Source: CAVPHV01 sp963704825 (GTDB lineage Bacteria; Actinomycetota; Acidimicrobiia; Spongiisociales; UBA5794). From it: DNA of 64,000 nucleotides. Every line of letters begins with the position of its first letter. Positions within the stretch are counted from its first letter, which is position 1. The notes under the pieces are model-generated. The model worked only from the letters and a program-made list of their open reading frames with translations. It had not been told where the DNA came from and did no database searches. Positions 31,818-39,502 of this stretch are shown piece by piece. The stretch lies in the NCBI GenBank assembly GCA_963704825.1, contig CAVPHV010000014.1, forward strand, positions 372,001-436,000, read 5' to 3'. A program made the translations under genes and the position numbers.

Positions 31818-34538
31818 CTAGGTCAGGCCCCTTTGTGCTTCTGTGATGGCCGCCTGTGAGGCTACGACTGCCCCGGCGAAATCGAGGCGCCCTCCGCGCA
31901 GCAACGCCGCATCGGCGCGTTGTGGATCGAGCTCTCGCGTGATGGATCCGACGATCCTGCGGTAGCGATCACCGTGGGGGCCGAACAGGTCGGGGGCATG
32001 GCCGGCATCAGCTTCCACGGCGGCGTGCAGGGTCAAAGCCTGTTCGGCCCGACCGAGTCGATCCAACAGCTCGACCAGATTGCGCACTGTGGTCCACATC
32101 AATGGTCGATTCCCGGCACGCTCCCAGAAACCGATGCAGCGGGTCATGCTGTCCAGCGCCCGAGACGCATCACCGTGTCGGCCCTCGGCGGCGGCGAGCG
32201 CCGCCAATGAGACGCCGGCGATGAACTCGCTGTCAACCGTCAAGGCCAATTCGATCGCCTCCTCGAGTTCCTCGAACGCGAGGTCGGGGTGGCTGTCGGC
32301 CAGCAATTCGCCTCGGGCGTATCTGGCCCACGCCATCGCAGATGGCTGCTGGAGTCTTGCGGCAAAGTGAGCGAGTCGATCTACGACGGCGGCGGCCTCG
32401 GCGTCGCGATCGAGGAACGCCAGTGCCAATGCGAAGTCGGCGCCGACCCGCCCGGCAACGGTGCTGAGGCTGAGATCGATCGCGTCGTCGACGATGGCGG
32501 GGCTTGCGTCGAGAACGAGGTCGAGGTCGCCGTTGAACCAAGCGACGGTCGCCTCCATTTCTCGGTATGCCAGGCGAGCCGGATGGCGGTTTGGGAGTCC
32601 CTGAGTCTCGTTTGCGAGGGTATCGACGGCACCTTGCCAGTCGCCCTGGATCATCCTTCCGAAGCCGGCAGGAGCCGCAAACACGGCGCGGGCGGAATGA
32701 CCCGCCGGGAGGACCTCGAGAGCTTGGAGCGACCACTCGAGGACCTCGGGACGCATCGTTGCGCCGATGACGCTCCCGAGTGGTGCGCCCAAATTGGCCA
32801 GAGTGTCATGAGAGCCGGATTCCATCGCCCATTGGATGGCAGCTCGCAGGTTGTCCCATTCGAGGAGCAGCGAACCGATGGCCGCAGACTCACTCGCTGT
32901 GTTCAGCGACACTGCGGCGTTGGCCGCCAGCGCGCCAAACCACTCACCGTGGCGTTGGTTCAACAGCGCACTGTCGCCACGCTCCTGCAGGCGCTCGCCG
33001 GCAAAGGAACGCAATGTCGAGAGTTGGCCAAAGCGGGTGGCGCGCTCGCGCCGATCGATCGTCGCCATCGAGGCGCGCACCAGAGCCTGTAGCGATGCCG
33101 CCACTCGGGGCTGATCCGCCTCGTCGCCTCCGCACACCGCAGCGGCCGCCTCGAGCGAGGTTCCGCCGACAAAGACCGACAGGTGGTCGAAGACGATGCG
33201 GTCGGCGGGATCCAACAGGTCGTAGGACCATCGCGTCGCGTCGCGCAACGTACGGTGCCGATCGGCCACAGAACGGTCGGCGCTCTCGAGCGCAATCGTC
33301 GCACCGAGGCCGGCCAGGATCTCGCCCGGGCGGTACGTGTCGCATTGAGCGGCGGCCAGTTCGATGGCGAGCGGGAGCCCGTCCAGTTGGCGACAGATCC
33401 TGGCGATGATGTGTCGGTCATCGTCGTCGAACTCGAGGTCGGGTGCCGCGACTGAGGCGCGTTGGATGAAGAGGTCGACGGCGCTGGCGTGGTCGTCGGC
33501 GACGCCGAGCGGGTCTACTGCGAAGGTGGTCTCGCCTTCAACCCGAAGCCGTTCGCGACTGGTGACGACAAGATCGACCCCCGCAGTGCCGGAGAGAACA
33601 CCGTCGACAAAGCTCGCCACGGCGGCGATGAGATGCTCGGCGTTGTCGAGGATGACCAGCATTTTGGCGCGACTCATCGCGTCGATGACCCGTGCCAATG
33701 CCGTCGTCTCGGGGCCTTGCTTGACGTCGAGCGCGGTCGCGACCGCAGCGGGAACCCCGGTTGCATCCCGAAGTGGGGCGAGGCCGACGAACCAGACTCC
33801 GTCGGGGTAGCGGGCGGCGACCCGTTCGCCGAGGGCAACAGCCAGTCGGGTTTTGCCGACGCCCCCAACACCGGTCAGCGTGATCAGGCGGTCGGCGGCG
33901 AGTGTGGTCTCGAGAGCGACGAGGTCGTCGTCCCGACCGATCAGCGAACTCCGCCGCGGAGCCAAGTTGCCGCTACGCCCCGACGACCGCAGCGGGGGGA
34001 AGGTCTCCTGCTGTCTTCCAGTGTCGAACTGGTAGAGACGCTCGGGTCTGGTCAAGTCGCGAAGTCGGTGTTCACCCAGGTCGAGGAACCGCCACTGGGG
34101 CGGTGCTGCGTCGGCGAGGAGAAGCCGTACCGTATCGGTGACGAGCACCTGGCCGCCGTTGGCGAGGGCGGCGACGCGGGCTGCCCGGTTCACGGCCGTA
34201 CCGAAGTAATCGCCGCCGCGTTCGACGGCTTCGCCGGTGTGGGCACCCATCCTGACCTTGATGGTCTCTATGGGCTCCGGCCACTGATGGCCGGCCAGCG
34301 CAGCTTGCACCGTGGCAGCAACTTCGAGCGCGGCCTGGGGGCTTTCGAATGACGCTCCGATGCCATCGCCTGCCGAGGAGAATACGTAGCCGCCGCGAGA
34401 AGCGACCGTCTCGTGCAGGATGTGGTCGTGAGCCGCCTGGGCCAGGGACATGGCCTCGGGGTATCGATCCCAGAGAAGCGTCGAGCCCTCGATATCGGTG
34501 AACAGGTATGTCACCATCCCAGAGGGCGGTGGATTCAT
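31818..34538 (-). CDS. Class III nucleotidyl cyclase domain fused to NB-ARC-like ATPase and helical repeats
   Basis: The 906-aa protein has an N-terminal class III cyclase catalytic domain (residues about 6-165): FTDIEGSTLLW and SSAGDGIGASF supply the two metal Asp, and NRAARVAALANGGQVLV supplies the ribose/transition-state residues. An AP-ATPase follows: Walker A TGVGGVGKTRLAV near 225, Walker B MLVILDNAEHL near 300, sensor RERLRVEGE, and LDGLPLAIELAAA. The rest is Ala-rich TPR-like helices. LuxR-type DNA-binding is absent. Such proteins are common in actinobacteria as putative signal integrators; the signal is unknown. GGGAGG lies six bases before ATG. Confidence 0.9.
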   Translation of the reverse strand: MNPPPSGMVTYLFTDIEGSTLLWDRYPEAMSLAQAAHDHILHETVASRGGYVFSSAGDGIGASFESPQAALEVAATVQAALAGHQWPEPIETIKVRMGAHTGEAVERGGDYFGTAVNRAARVAALANGGQVLVTDTVRLLLADAAPPQWRFLDLGEHRLRDLTRPERLYQFDTGRQQETFPPLRSSGRSGNLAPRRSSLIGRDDDLVALETTLAADRLITLTGVGGVGKTRLAVALGERVAARYPDGVWFVGLAPLRDATGVPAAVATALDVKQGPETTALARVIDAMSRAKMLVILDNAEHLIAAVASFVDGVLSGTAGVDLVVTSRERLRVEGETTFAVDPLGVADDHASAVDLFIQRASVAAPDLEFDDDDRHIIARICRQLDGLPLAIELAAAQCDTYRPGEILAGLGATIALESADRSVADRHRTLRDATRWSYDLLDPADRIVFDHLSVFVGGTSLEAAAAVCGGDEADQPRVAASLQALVRASMATIDRRERATRFGQLSTLRSFAGERLQERGDSALLNQRHGEWFGALAANAAVSLNTASESAAIGSLLLEWDNLRAAIQWAMESGSHDTLANLGAPLGSVIGATMRPEVLEWSLQALEVLPAGHSARAVFAAPAGFGRMIQGDWQGAVDTLANETQGLPNRHPARLAYREMEATVAWFNGDLDLVLDASPAIVDDAIDLSLSTVAGRVGADFALALAFLDRDAEAAAVVDRLAHFAARLQQPSAMAWARYARGELLADSHPDLAFEELEEAIELALTVDSEFIAGVSLAALAAAEGRHGDASRALDSMTRCIGFWERAGNRPLMWTTVRNLVELLDRLGRAEQALTLHAAVEADAGHAPDLFGPHGDRYRRIVGSITRELDPQRADAALLRGGRLDFAGAVVASQAAITEAQRGLT

Positions 34539-34566
34539 CGCAGCCTCCCAAGGTCATGCTAGAAGA

Positions 34567-34650
34567 CTGTTGAACAACGCCAGCTTGGGCTTGCCGCGAC
34601 GTCCAGGACCAGGCGTTTGCTCGGCGCATCTCGCACGGCGTTTGCTCAAC
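34567..34650. repeat. Imperfect inverted repeat element, copy A
   Basis: The left arm TGTTGAACAACGCC (from 34567) and the right arm GGCGTTTGCTCAAC (34637-34650) are inverted copies with two differences. The arms resemble those of the element at 37161-37266. Confidence 0.5.
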
Positions 34651-34673
34651 GCCCTTTTGGGAAGCCTCCGGCC

Positions 34674-35183
34674 TCAGCGCCGGAGTTGGTTCCTCACCTT
34701 CGTCATGGCATTGAACGAGGCCATCATGGCGCGATCGGTCTTTGACCCCTCGGTCGGCAGCATGCCGATCTGCCGTGCAAAAGCTAGACCGTCGTAGTAG
34801 ATCGTGTTGTGGACGAGCAGTCCGTCCTCGAACTTCATGACGTCGATGCCCCGCAGCGATACTCTGCGCCCGCTGGGTTCGATACCCTGGAACGGGCCGC
34901 CGCTCAGCGTGCCGCGCAGTGTCCACTCGCCGACCGCCGTGGTCGCATCGATGGGCATGATCCGTTCCGTGGTGAATTCCAGGTCGGGGACGGCTGCGAA
35001 CATCTGGGCGAAGAAGGCTGTCAGGTCGTCCTTGCCTTCGATAGGCCCGAGGACAACGAAGTCGTCGACGATGTCGTCATGCCAGCAGGCTTGCAGTCCC
35101 TCGAGATCCTTGGCGGCGATCGCCGCAAATGACTCCTTCATGAGTGTGGCGGCATCGGGCGTGATCGCGTCAGTGTCGGTCAT
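34674..35183 (-). CDS. SnoaL-like/NTF2-fold protein
   Basis: The 169-aa protein has the NTF2-like fold of the SnoaL-like polyketide cyclase/ester cyclase group: SFAAIAAKDLEGLQACWHDDIVDD, GKDDLTAFFAQMFAAVPDLEFT, WTLRGTLSGGPFQGIEPSGRRV and IDVMKFEDGLLVHNTIYYD. Members range from cyclases and isomerases to non-enzymatic binding proteins; the substrate is not predictable. A ~30-residue C-terminal extension is basic. It lies inside the segment bounded by the two inverted-repeat elements. Confidence 0.88.
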   Translation of the reverse strand: MTDTDAITPDAATLMKESFAAIAAKDLEGLQACWHDDIVDDFVVLGPIEGKDDLTAFFAQMFAAVPDLEFTTERIMPIDATTAVGEWTLRGTLSGGPFQGIEPSGRRVSLRGIDVMKFEDGLLVHNTIYYDGLAFARQIGMLPTEGSKTDRAMMASFNAMTKVRNQLRR

Positions 35184-35333
35184 GGGACTCCCCTCGGTTC
35201 TCTCAAGTATGTCAGGCGAGCGTTGAGCGTGTGTGCGTCGGAATTGCCGGCTTTCGGAACCCGCCGAGCGTCGCCATCGTTGGATTCGGCAGGAGAGGGG
35301 ATATCCTGCCGCCTACTCGATGAAAGTCACTCC

Positions 35334-36386
35334 ATGACCGAAACGCCTGCTTTGGGCGATCTCATCCGCGAGAGCCGACTCGCTCTCGGCTACTCCCTCG
35401 GCCAATTGGCGACGAAGGTCGGCCGCACCGCGGCCACCGTGCGTTCGTGGGAGCGCGGCGAAGCGGTACCGAATGAGGAGAGCCGAGCAGCTCTCGAGTC
35501 GGTGCTCGACATCGATCCGGGCCAACTCGACTCGCTGCTGTTGCCGCCGGAGCCATACCCCGCAGACACCGAGGATGACTCTGAAGAAGTACACCTCGGG
35601 TCGGTATCTGTGCGGCCCGAATCTGTCGAGACGGGATGGCCGCAGGACGACGGCGTCGCGTCCGACGAGGATCTCGAGAACGAGGGCTCCGCAGGCACCG
35701 TTGCAACGGTCGCTGCCGCAATCGGGACGAATGCAGCCGCCGAGGTAGAACTTGTCCAGCCGGCGGATGGCGACGCGTCCGAGCCTCCTGGAGAGGACGA
35801 GACCTTCGAGCCCGAAGATGGCAAGCCCGGCGACGATCAAGACGCGGCGCAGTCAGAAGAAACGCCGTCCGACGCCGAGCCGGACTACGCCGCGGAGCCT
35901 GAAGGGTCCGATACCGAACTGCCGCTCGCCCCCTTGGTGACCGATGGCCTGCCGCTGGATGACGAGGAGGCCACGTCGGACGAGGCCGACGACGACACCG
36001 ACGACACCCTCGAGGGGATCGCAGCCGTGACTCCGTTTGAAGTTGATCCAGCACTGGTCGACGAACCGACCGAGGCCGTCGTTGTCCCCGTTGTAGCCGC
36101 CGTCACAGGGGTGGCCACCCAAACTCGCTCGGTGGTCACGGTTTCCGAGCCCAAGGAGCCGCGCTCCGGCAATCCGTTGCGAGCGTTCTTCGACCCGCAG
36201 AAACGCTGGCTCTATTGGCTCCGGGCGTTGCTCACGCTCGCCGTCGCGGTGGTGCTGCTGTTCGTCTTGGTATGGGCCGCCGGCGAGTTGTTCGATGCGC
36301 TCGGCCAGGTCCTCGACTCGATCGAGCCGACCGAGGTCGACGATGGTGGGATCGATGCGCTCGGGTGGGTTAGAACACTGATCTGA
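35334..36386 (+). CDS. Membrane-anchored XRE-type HTH protein with long acidic linker
   Basis: The 350-aa protein has an N-terminal XRE helix-turn-helix (residues about 6-65; ESRLALGYSLGQLATKVGRT, TVRSWERGEAVP) and then about 190 residues of very acidic, low-complexity sequence (Asp/Glu/Ala/Pro). A single C-terminal transmembrane helix follows (LLTLAVAVVLLFVLVWAA, near residue 310), with ~25 residues after it. It could bind DNA at the inner membrane face, similar in layout to RodZ, but it lacks the RodZ periplasmic domain. ATG 35334. The 3' end overlaps the convergent TauE gene by 17 bases. Confidence 0.8.
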   Translation: MTETPALGDLIRESRLALGYSLGQLATKVGRTAATVRSWERGEAVPNEESRAALESVLDIDPGQLDSLLLPPEPYPADTEDDSEEVHLGSVSVRPESVETGWPQDDGVASDEDLENEGSAGTVATVAAAIGTNAAAEVELVQPADGDASEPPGEDETFEPEDGKPGDDQDAAQSEETPSDAEPDYAAEPEGSDTELPLAPLVTDGLPLDDEEATSDEADDDTDDTLEGIAAVTPFEVDPALVDEPTEAVVVPVVAAVTGVATQTRSVVTVSEPKEPRSGNPLRAFFDPQKRWLYWLRALLTLAVAVVLLFVLVWAAGELFDALGQVLDSIEPTEVDDGGIDALGWVRTLI

Positions 36387-37104
36387 GGATCAGCGCTCCT
36401 GCCGCGATGGTCGAGATGACCAGGATCGCCACACGGATGCGATCGCCCTCGGCATGGCGGCGCAGCCGATGCGATACGAGGAAACCGAGCACCATGGCGG
36501 GGAAGATCATCAGGGCAACCTGGACGTCGGACCTCGCGATCTCGTTGCTCAGGATCCGCCCCGTCAGGGTGAGTAGCACCCCAACGGTGAACACGGCCGC
36601 CAGCGTCGACCGGATCGTCGGACCCTTCTCATCCCGATAGAGCAGCGCGATCGGCGGCCCTCCAATCGAGGCGACCATCGCCATCATCCCCGATGCAGTT
36701 CCGGCCCCGAACTTGACCGCCGGCGTGCGGCGCAGCGTCAGGTTCGACGCGATCAGCGCCACGGCCACCAAAACGAGGATGGCGATGAGGACGTCCAGTT
36801 GCGTCTCCAATCCTGAACTCTGGGCCAGTTTCAAGAGAGCGATACCGATCACAAGACCGGGGATTCGTCCCGCGATGATCCAACCCGTGCCTTTGAGGTC
36901 GACGTCGTGGCGCTCCCTCCAGAACATGGACACCGTGAGCGGGATGGTCACCAGCAACTGGGGCACCGGCGCCAGCAGGGGGCTGACGGCACGAAGAATC
37001 GGTACGGAAACCACCGCGAACCCAAGACCGATGGTGCCTTGAACCGCCGCTGCAGCGAACGTGACGATCAAGGCAATGATCAGCTCTGTGGTGGAGATGG
37101 GCAC
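36370..37104 (-). CDS. TauE/SafE family sulfite exporter-like permease
   Basis: The 244-aa integral membrane protein has about eight helices and the family's duplicated half-motif: AAVQGTIGLGFAVVSVPILR near residue 20 and SGMMAMVASIGGPPIALLY near residue 138. TauE/SafE proteins export or import sulfite, sulfoacetate and other anions. No sulfur-metabolism neighbours fix the substrate, although a SulP transporter is at 14411. Confidence 0.9.
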   Translation of the reverse strand: MPISTTELIIALIVTFAAAAVQGTIGLGFAVVSVPILRAVSPLLAPVPQLLVTIPLTVSMFWRERHDVDLKGTGWIIAGRIPGLVIGIALLKLAQSSGLETQLDVLIAILVLVAVALIASNLTLRRTPAVKFGAGTASGMMAMVASIGGPPIALLYRDEKGPTIRSTLAAVFTVGVLLTLTGRILSNEIARSDVQVALMIFPAMVLGFLVSHRLRRHAEGDRIRVAILVISTIAAGALILRSVF

Positions 37105-37160
37105 GACGAGGCCTGGATGGGGGTGAGTGGACCGACCCGACCCTACAGCGCGCCCAGACT

Positions 37161-37266
37161 TCTAGGAGGCAGTTGAACAATCGGCGTGATGCGCTCGCTC
37201 AAGCGACCAAACGCCCGGTCAGCACCCTTGCCGCGAGCGCAGAACCGACATTGTTCAACAGGCGAC
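37161..37266. repeat. Imperfect inverted repeat element, copy B (MITE-like)
   Basis: The left arm (about 37161-37200, with TTGAACAATCGG and TGCGCTCGC) and the right arm (about 37232-37266, with GCGAGCGCA and CCGACATTGTTCAACAGG) are inverted copies with small gaps. Together with the element at 34567-34650 it brackets the NTF2-like, XRE and TauE genes. No ORF is inside. Confidence 0.6.
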
Positions 37267-37283
37267 TAAGCGTGCGACGCGGC

Positions 37284-37289
37284 TAAGTT
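37284..37289 (+). promoter_or_regulatory. -10 element for the lipoprotein gene (leaderless type)
   Basis: TAAGTT ends seven bases before the GTG at 37297. There is no ribosome-binding site between them. Confidence 0.45.
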
Positions 37290-37296
37290 CGCGGCG

Positions 37297-38202
37297 GTGA
37301 AACGCAGCCTGATTGTCCTCCTCGTATGTGGCGCCGTCCTCGCAGCCTGTGGCGACGACTCGGCTACCACCTCGACGACCGCCGCCGGCGGACCCACAGG
37401 GCCGTTTCCCGCCGACGCTTTCGCGATCCGGGCCAACGCTGATATTTCCGTTGGCAGGGAGCGGCTGTTGGTTGGCATCGCCCAGCCGGACGGCACCAGG
37501 CTCGGCTCGCCAAACCAACCCGTGATGCTCGAGGTCACAACCTTCGACGAGCCCGGTCCGGTGCAGACTGTCGAGGGCATCTTCACCTGGGTCGTCCCCG
37601 GCGGCAGCGGCGTGTATCGCGGTGCCGTCGAGTTCGATCATCCCGGCAACTGGCAGGTGACGGTGATTCCTGCCGAGGGCCCACCGCTGGAACCGGTGCC
37701 ATTCTCAGTGCTCGACCCGGCCTGTCGGGACGACGACGCCGCGGCCAGGGGCATACCGCAATGCGCGGTGCGGGTCGGTGAGGTTGCGCCACGGCTGGCG
37801 ACGCCGACGCTCGCCGACCTACCGCTCGTCGAACTGACCACCGACAACGACCCCAACGAAGACCTCTACCGACTCTCGCTTGATGAGGCTCTCACCAACG
37901 GCCGCAAGACCGTCGTGGTCTTTTCGACCCCGGCCTACTGCCAAACGGCGGCGTGCGGACCGTTGCTCGAGGCGGTCAAGTCGATCCTGCCCGACCACCG
38001 CGACGTGGACTTCGTCCACATCGAGGTCTACACCGGCCTCACGGAGGCCGGATTCCAGCCGGACGCCGATCACGTTGCGCCTGCGGTGGTGGCCTATGAC
38101 CTCGTTTCGGAGCCGTGGGTCTATGTGATGGACGAGGCAGGAGTGGTCGTTGCCCGCTTCGAAGGCGTCATGAACACGGATGAACTTCGCCCCTACCTCT
38201 AA
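37297..38202 (+). CDS. Lipoprotein with thioredoxin-like C-terminal domain
   Basis: The 301-aa protein has a type II signal peptide with lipobox VLAAC (Cys 18), a Thr/Ser-rich spacer and an immunoglobulin-like beta region (residues about 45-140, VMLEVTTFDE...GVYRGAVEFDHPGNWQVTV). A thioredoxin-fold domain follows (VVVFSTPAYCQTAACGPLL near residue 208, then VDFVHIEVYTG, VAYDLVSEPWVYVMDEAGVVV). The Cys arrangement is C-x4-C, not CxxC. It lies 82 bp before ctaC, so an extracytoplasmic role in copper delivery or oxidase assembly (Sco-like) is plausible but unproven. Confidence 0.78.
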   Translation: MKRSLIVLLVCGAVLAACGDDSATTSTTAAGGPTGPFPADAFAIRANADISVGRERLLVGIAQPDGTRLGSPNQPVMLEVTTFDEPGPVQTVEGIFTWVVPGGSGVYRGAVEFDHPGNWQVTVIPAEGPPLEPVPFSVLDPACRDDDAAARGIPQCAVRVGEVAPRLATPTLADLPLVELTTDNDPNEDLYRLSLDEALTNGRKTVVVFSTPAYCQTAACGPLLEAVKSILPDHRDVDFVHIEVYTGLTEAGFQPDADHVAPAVVAYDLVSEPWVYVMDEAGVVVARFEGVMNTDELRPYL

Positions 38203-38284
38203 ATAGAGCCCCTGCCAGGGCAAAATGATTTCGTAACCCCGTTTTCTGTGGTTAAGGTGCCCGCAACCCGACCGCCATCCTTGA

Positions 38285-39463
38285 GTGGAGACGCCACCCA
38301 ACGTGAGCACTCGAGCATCGAACGGAGCACGCCGCCCTCGCCGCTGGCGACATATACCCGTTGCGCTGGCGGTATTTGCCGTGGGCCTCAGCGCCTGTGC
38401 CGGCTCCGGCCCCCAGTCTGCGCTCGAACCGCAGAGCCCTCAGGCTGAGAGCATCAACGACCTGTGGCTGTTGGTCTACTACATCGCCGCCGTCATCTTC
38501 TTCCTCGTGATAGGGGCGTTGATCTACACCATCATCCGCTACCGGGAGCGCCCCGGTGACGATCGCCAGCCGGTCCAGCTGCACGGCAACACCGCGCTCG
38601 AGATCACGTGGACCATCATTCCCGCCGTCATCCTGGCCGTGATCGCCGTGCCGACCGTTCGTGGCGTGTTCGATATGCGGGAGGTTCCCACCGGCGACGA
38701 CGTCGTCAATGTCAGGGTCACCGGCCACCAGTGGTGGTGGGAGTTTGAGTACGTCGACTACACCAATGCCGCCGGCGAAACCCTGGTGACGGCCAACGAG
38801 TTGCATCTCCCCGTCGGCAGAGAGGCCAACTTCGTGATGACATCTGCCGACGTCATCCACAGCTTCTGGATACCGCCGCTGATGGGGAAGCGTGACGTCG
38901 TTCCGGGCCGCATCACGGACTTGAGCTTTGAGCCGTCCAACGTCACGCCGCCCGGCCAACCGATCTTTGGTCAGTGTGCCGAGTTCTGCGGCCTTTCCCA
39001 TGCCGATATGCGAATGCGGGTATTCGTCGAGTCGGAGGCTGATTTTGCGGAGTGGATCGCTCACCAAGCATCCGCATCGCCGGTTCCGACCGAAGGACTC
39101 GCCGCCCAAGGGTGGGAGACCTTCAACCAGGTTTGTATAGCGTGCCATCGCTCAACCGTTGACAACGCCGGCACGGTCGAAACCTTGGGCCCCGCATCTT
39201 CAATCGACGTGGCTGATGACCGGTTCACGTCCTCGCTCGCTCCCAACCTCACCCACTTCGGAAGCAGGACGACATTTGCGGCAGCCACGTACGACAACAC
39301 TGTGGAGCATCTGTCGGCGTGGCTGGCCAATCCGCCGGCCCTGAAGCCCATGGATCCGGAACGCAATGATATTGCGGCAGGCGAGATCTATGGCATGCCC
39401 AACCTTGGTCTGGATGACGACGAGATTGCGGGGCTGATCGCCCTCTTGCGATTGTGGGAGTGA
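38285..39463 (+). CDS. ctaC: Cytochrome c oxidase subunit II with fused cytochrome c domain
   Basis: This 392-aa lipoprotein precursor (LSAC lipobox near residue 38) has two TM helices, the QWWWEFEY aromatic motif, and the CuA site: H in VIHSFWIPPLMGK and GQCAEFCGLSHADM. A C-terminal class I cytochrome c domain (CIACH near residue 280, axial Met probably in YGMPNLG) receives electrons and passes them to CuA. Fused subunit II/cytochrome c is typical of caa3-type oxidases. Start GTG 38285; GTG 38303 would drop six residues. It heads the oxidase operon. Confidence 0.96.
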   Translation: METPPNVSTRASNGARRPRRWRHIPVALAVFAVGLSACAGSGPQSALEPQSPQAESINDLWLLVYYIAAVIFFLVIGALIYTIIRYRERPGDDRQPVQLHGNTALEITWTIIPAVILAVIAVPTVRGVFDMREVPTGDDVVNVRVTGHQWWWEFEYVDYTNAAGETLVTANELHLPVGREANFVMTSADVIHSFWIPPLMGKRDVVPGRITDLSFEPSNVTPPGQPIFGQCAEFCGLSHADMRMRVFVESEADFAEWIAHQASASPVPTEGLAAQGWETFNQVCIACHRSTVDNAGTVETLGPASSIDVADDRFTSSLAPNLTHFGSRTTFAAATYDNTVEHLSAWLANPPALKPMDPERNDIAAGEIYGMPNLGLDDDEIAGLIALLRLWE

Positions 39464-39502
39464 CCTGGTGAGTAGTGACGTGGCGCGGGGAGGTGAATCG
39501 AC

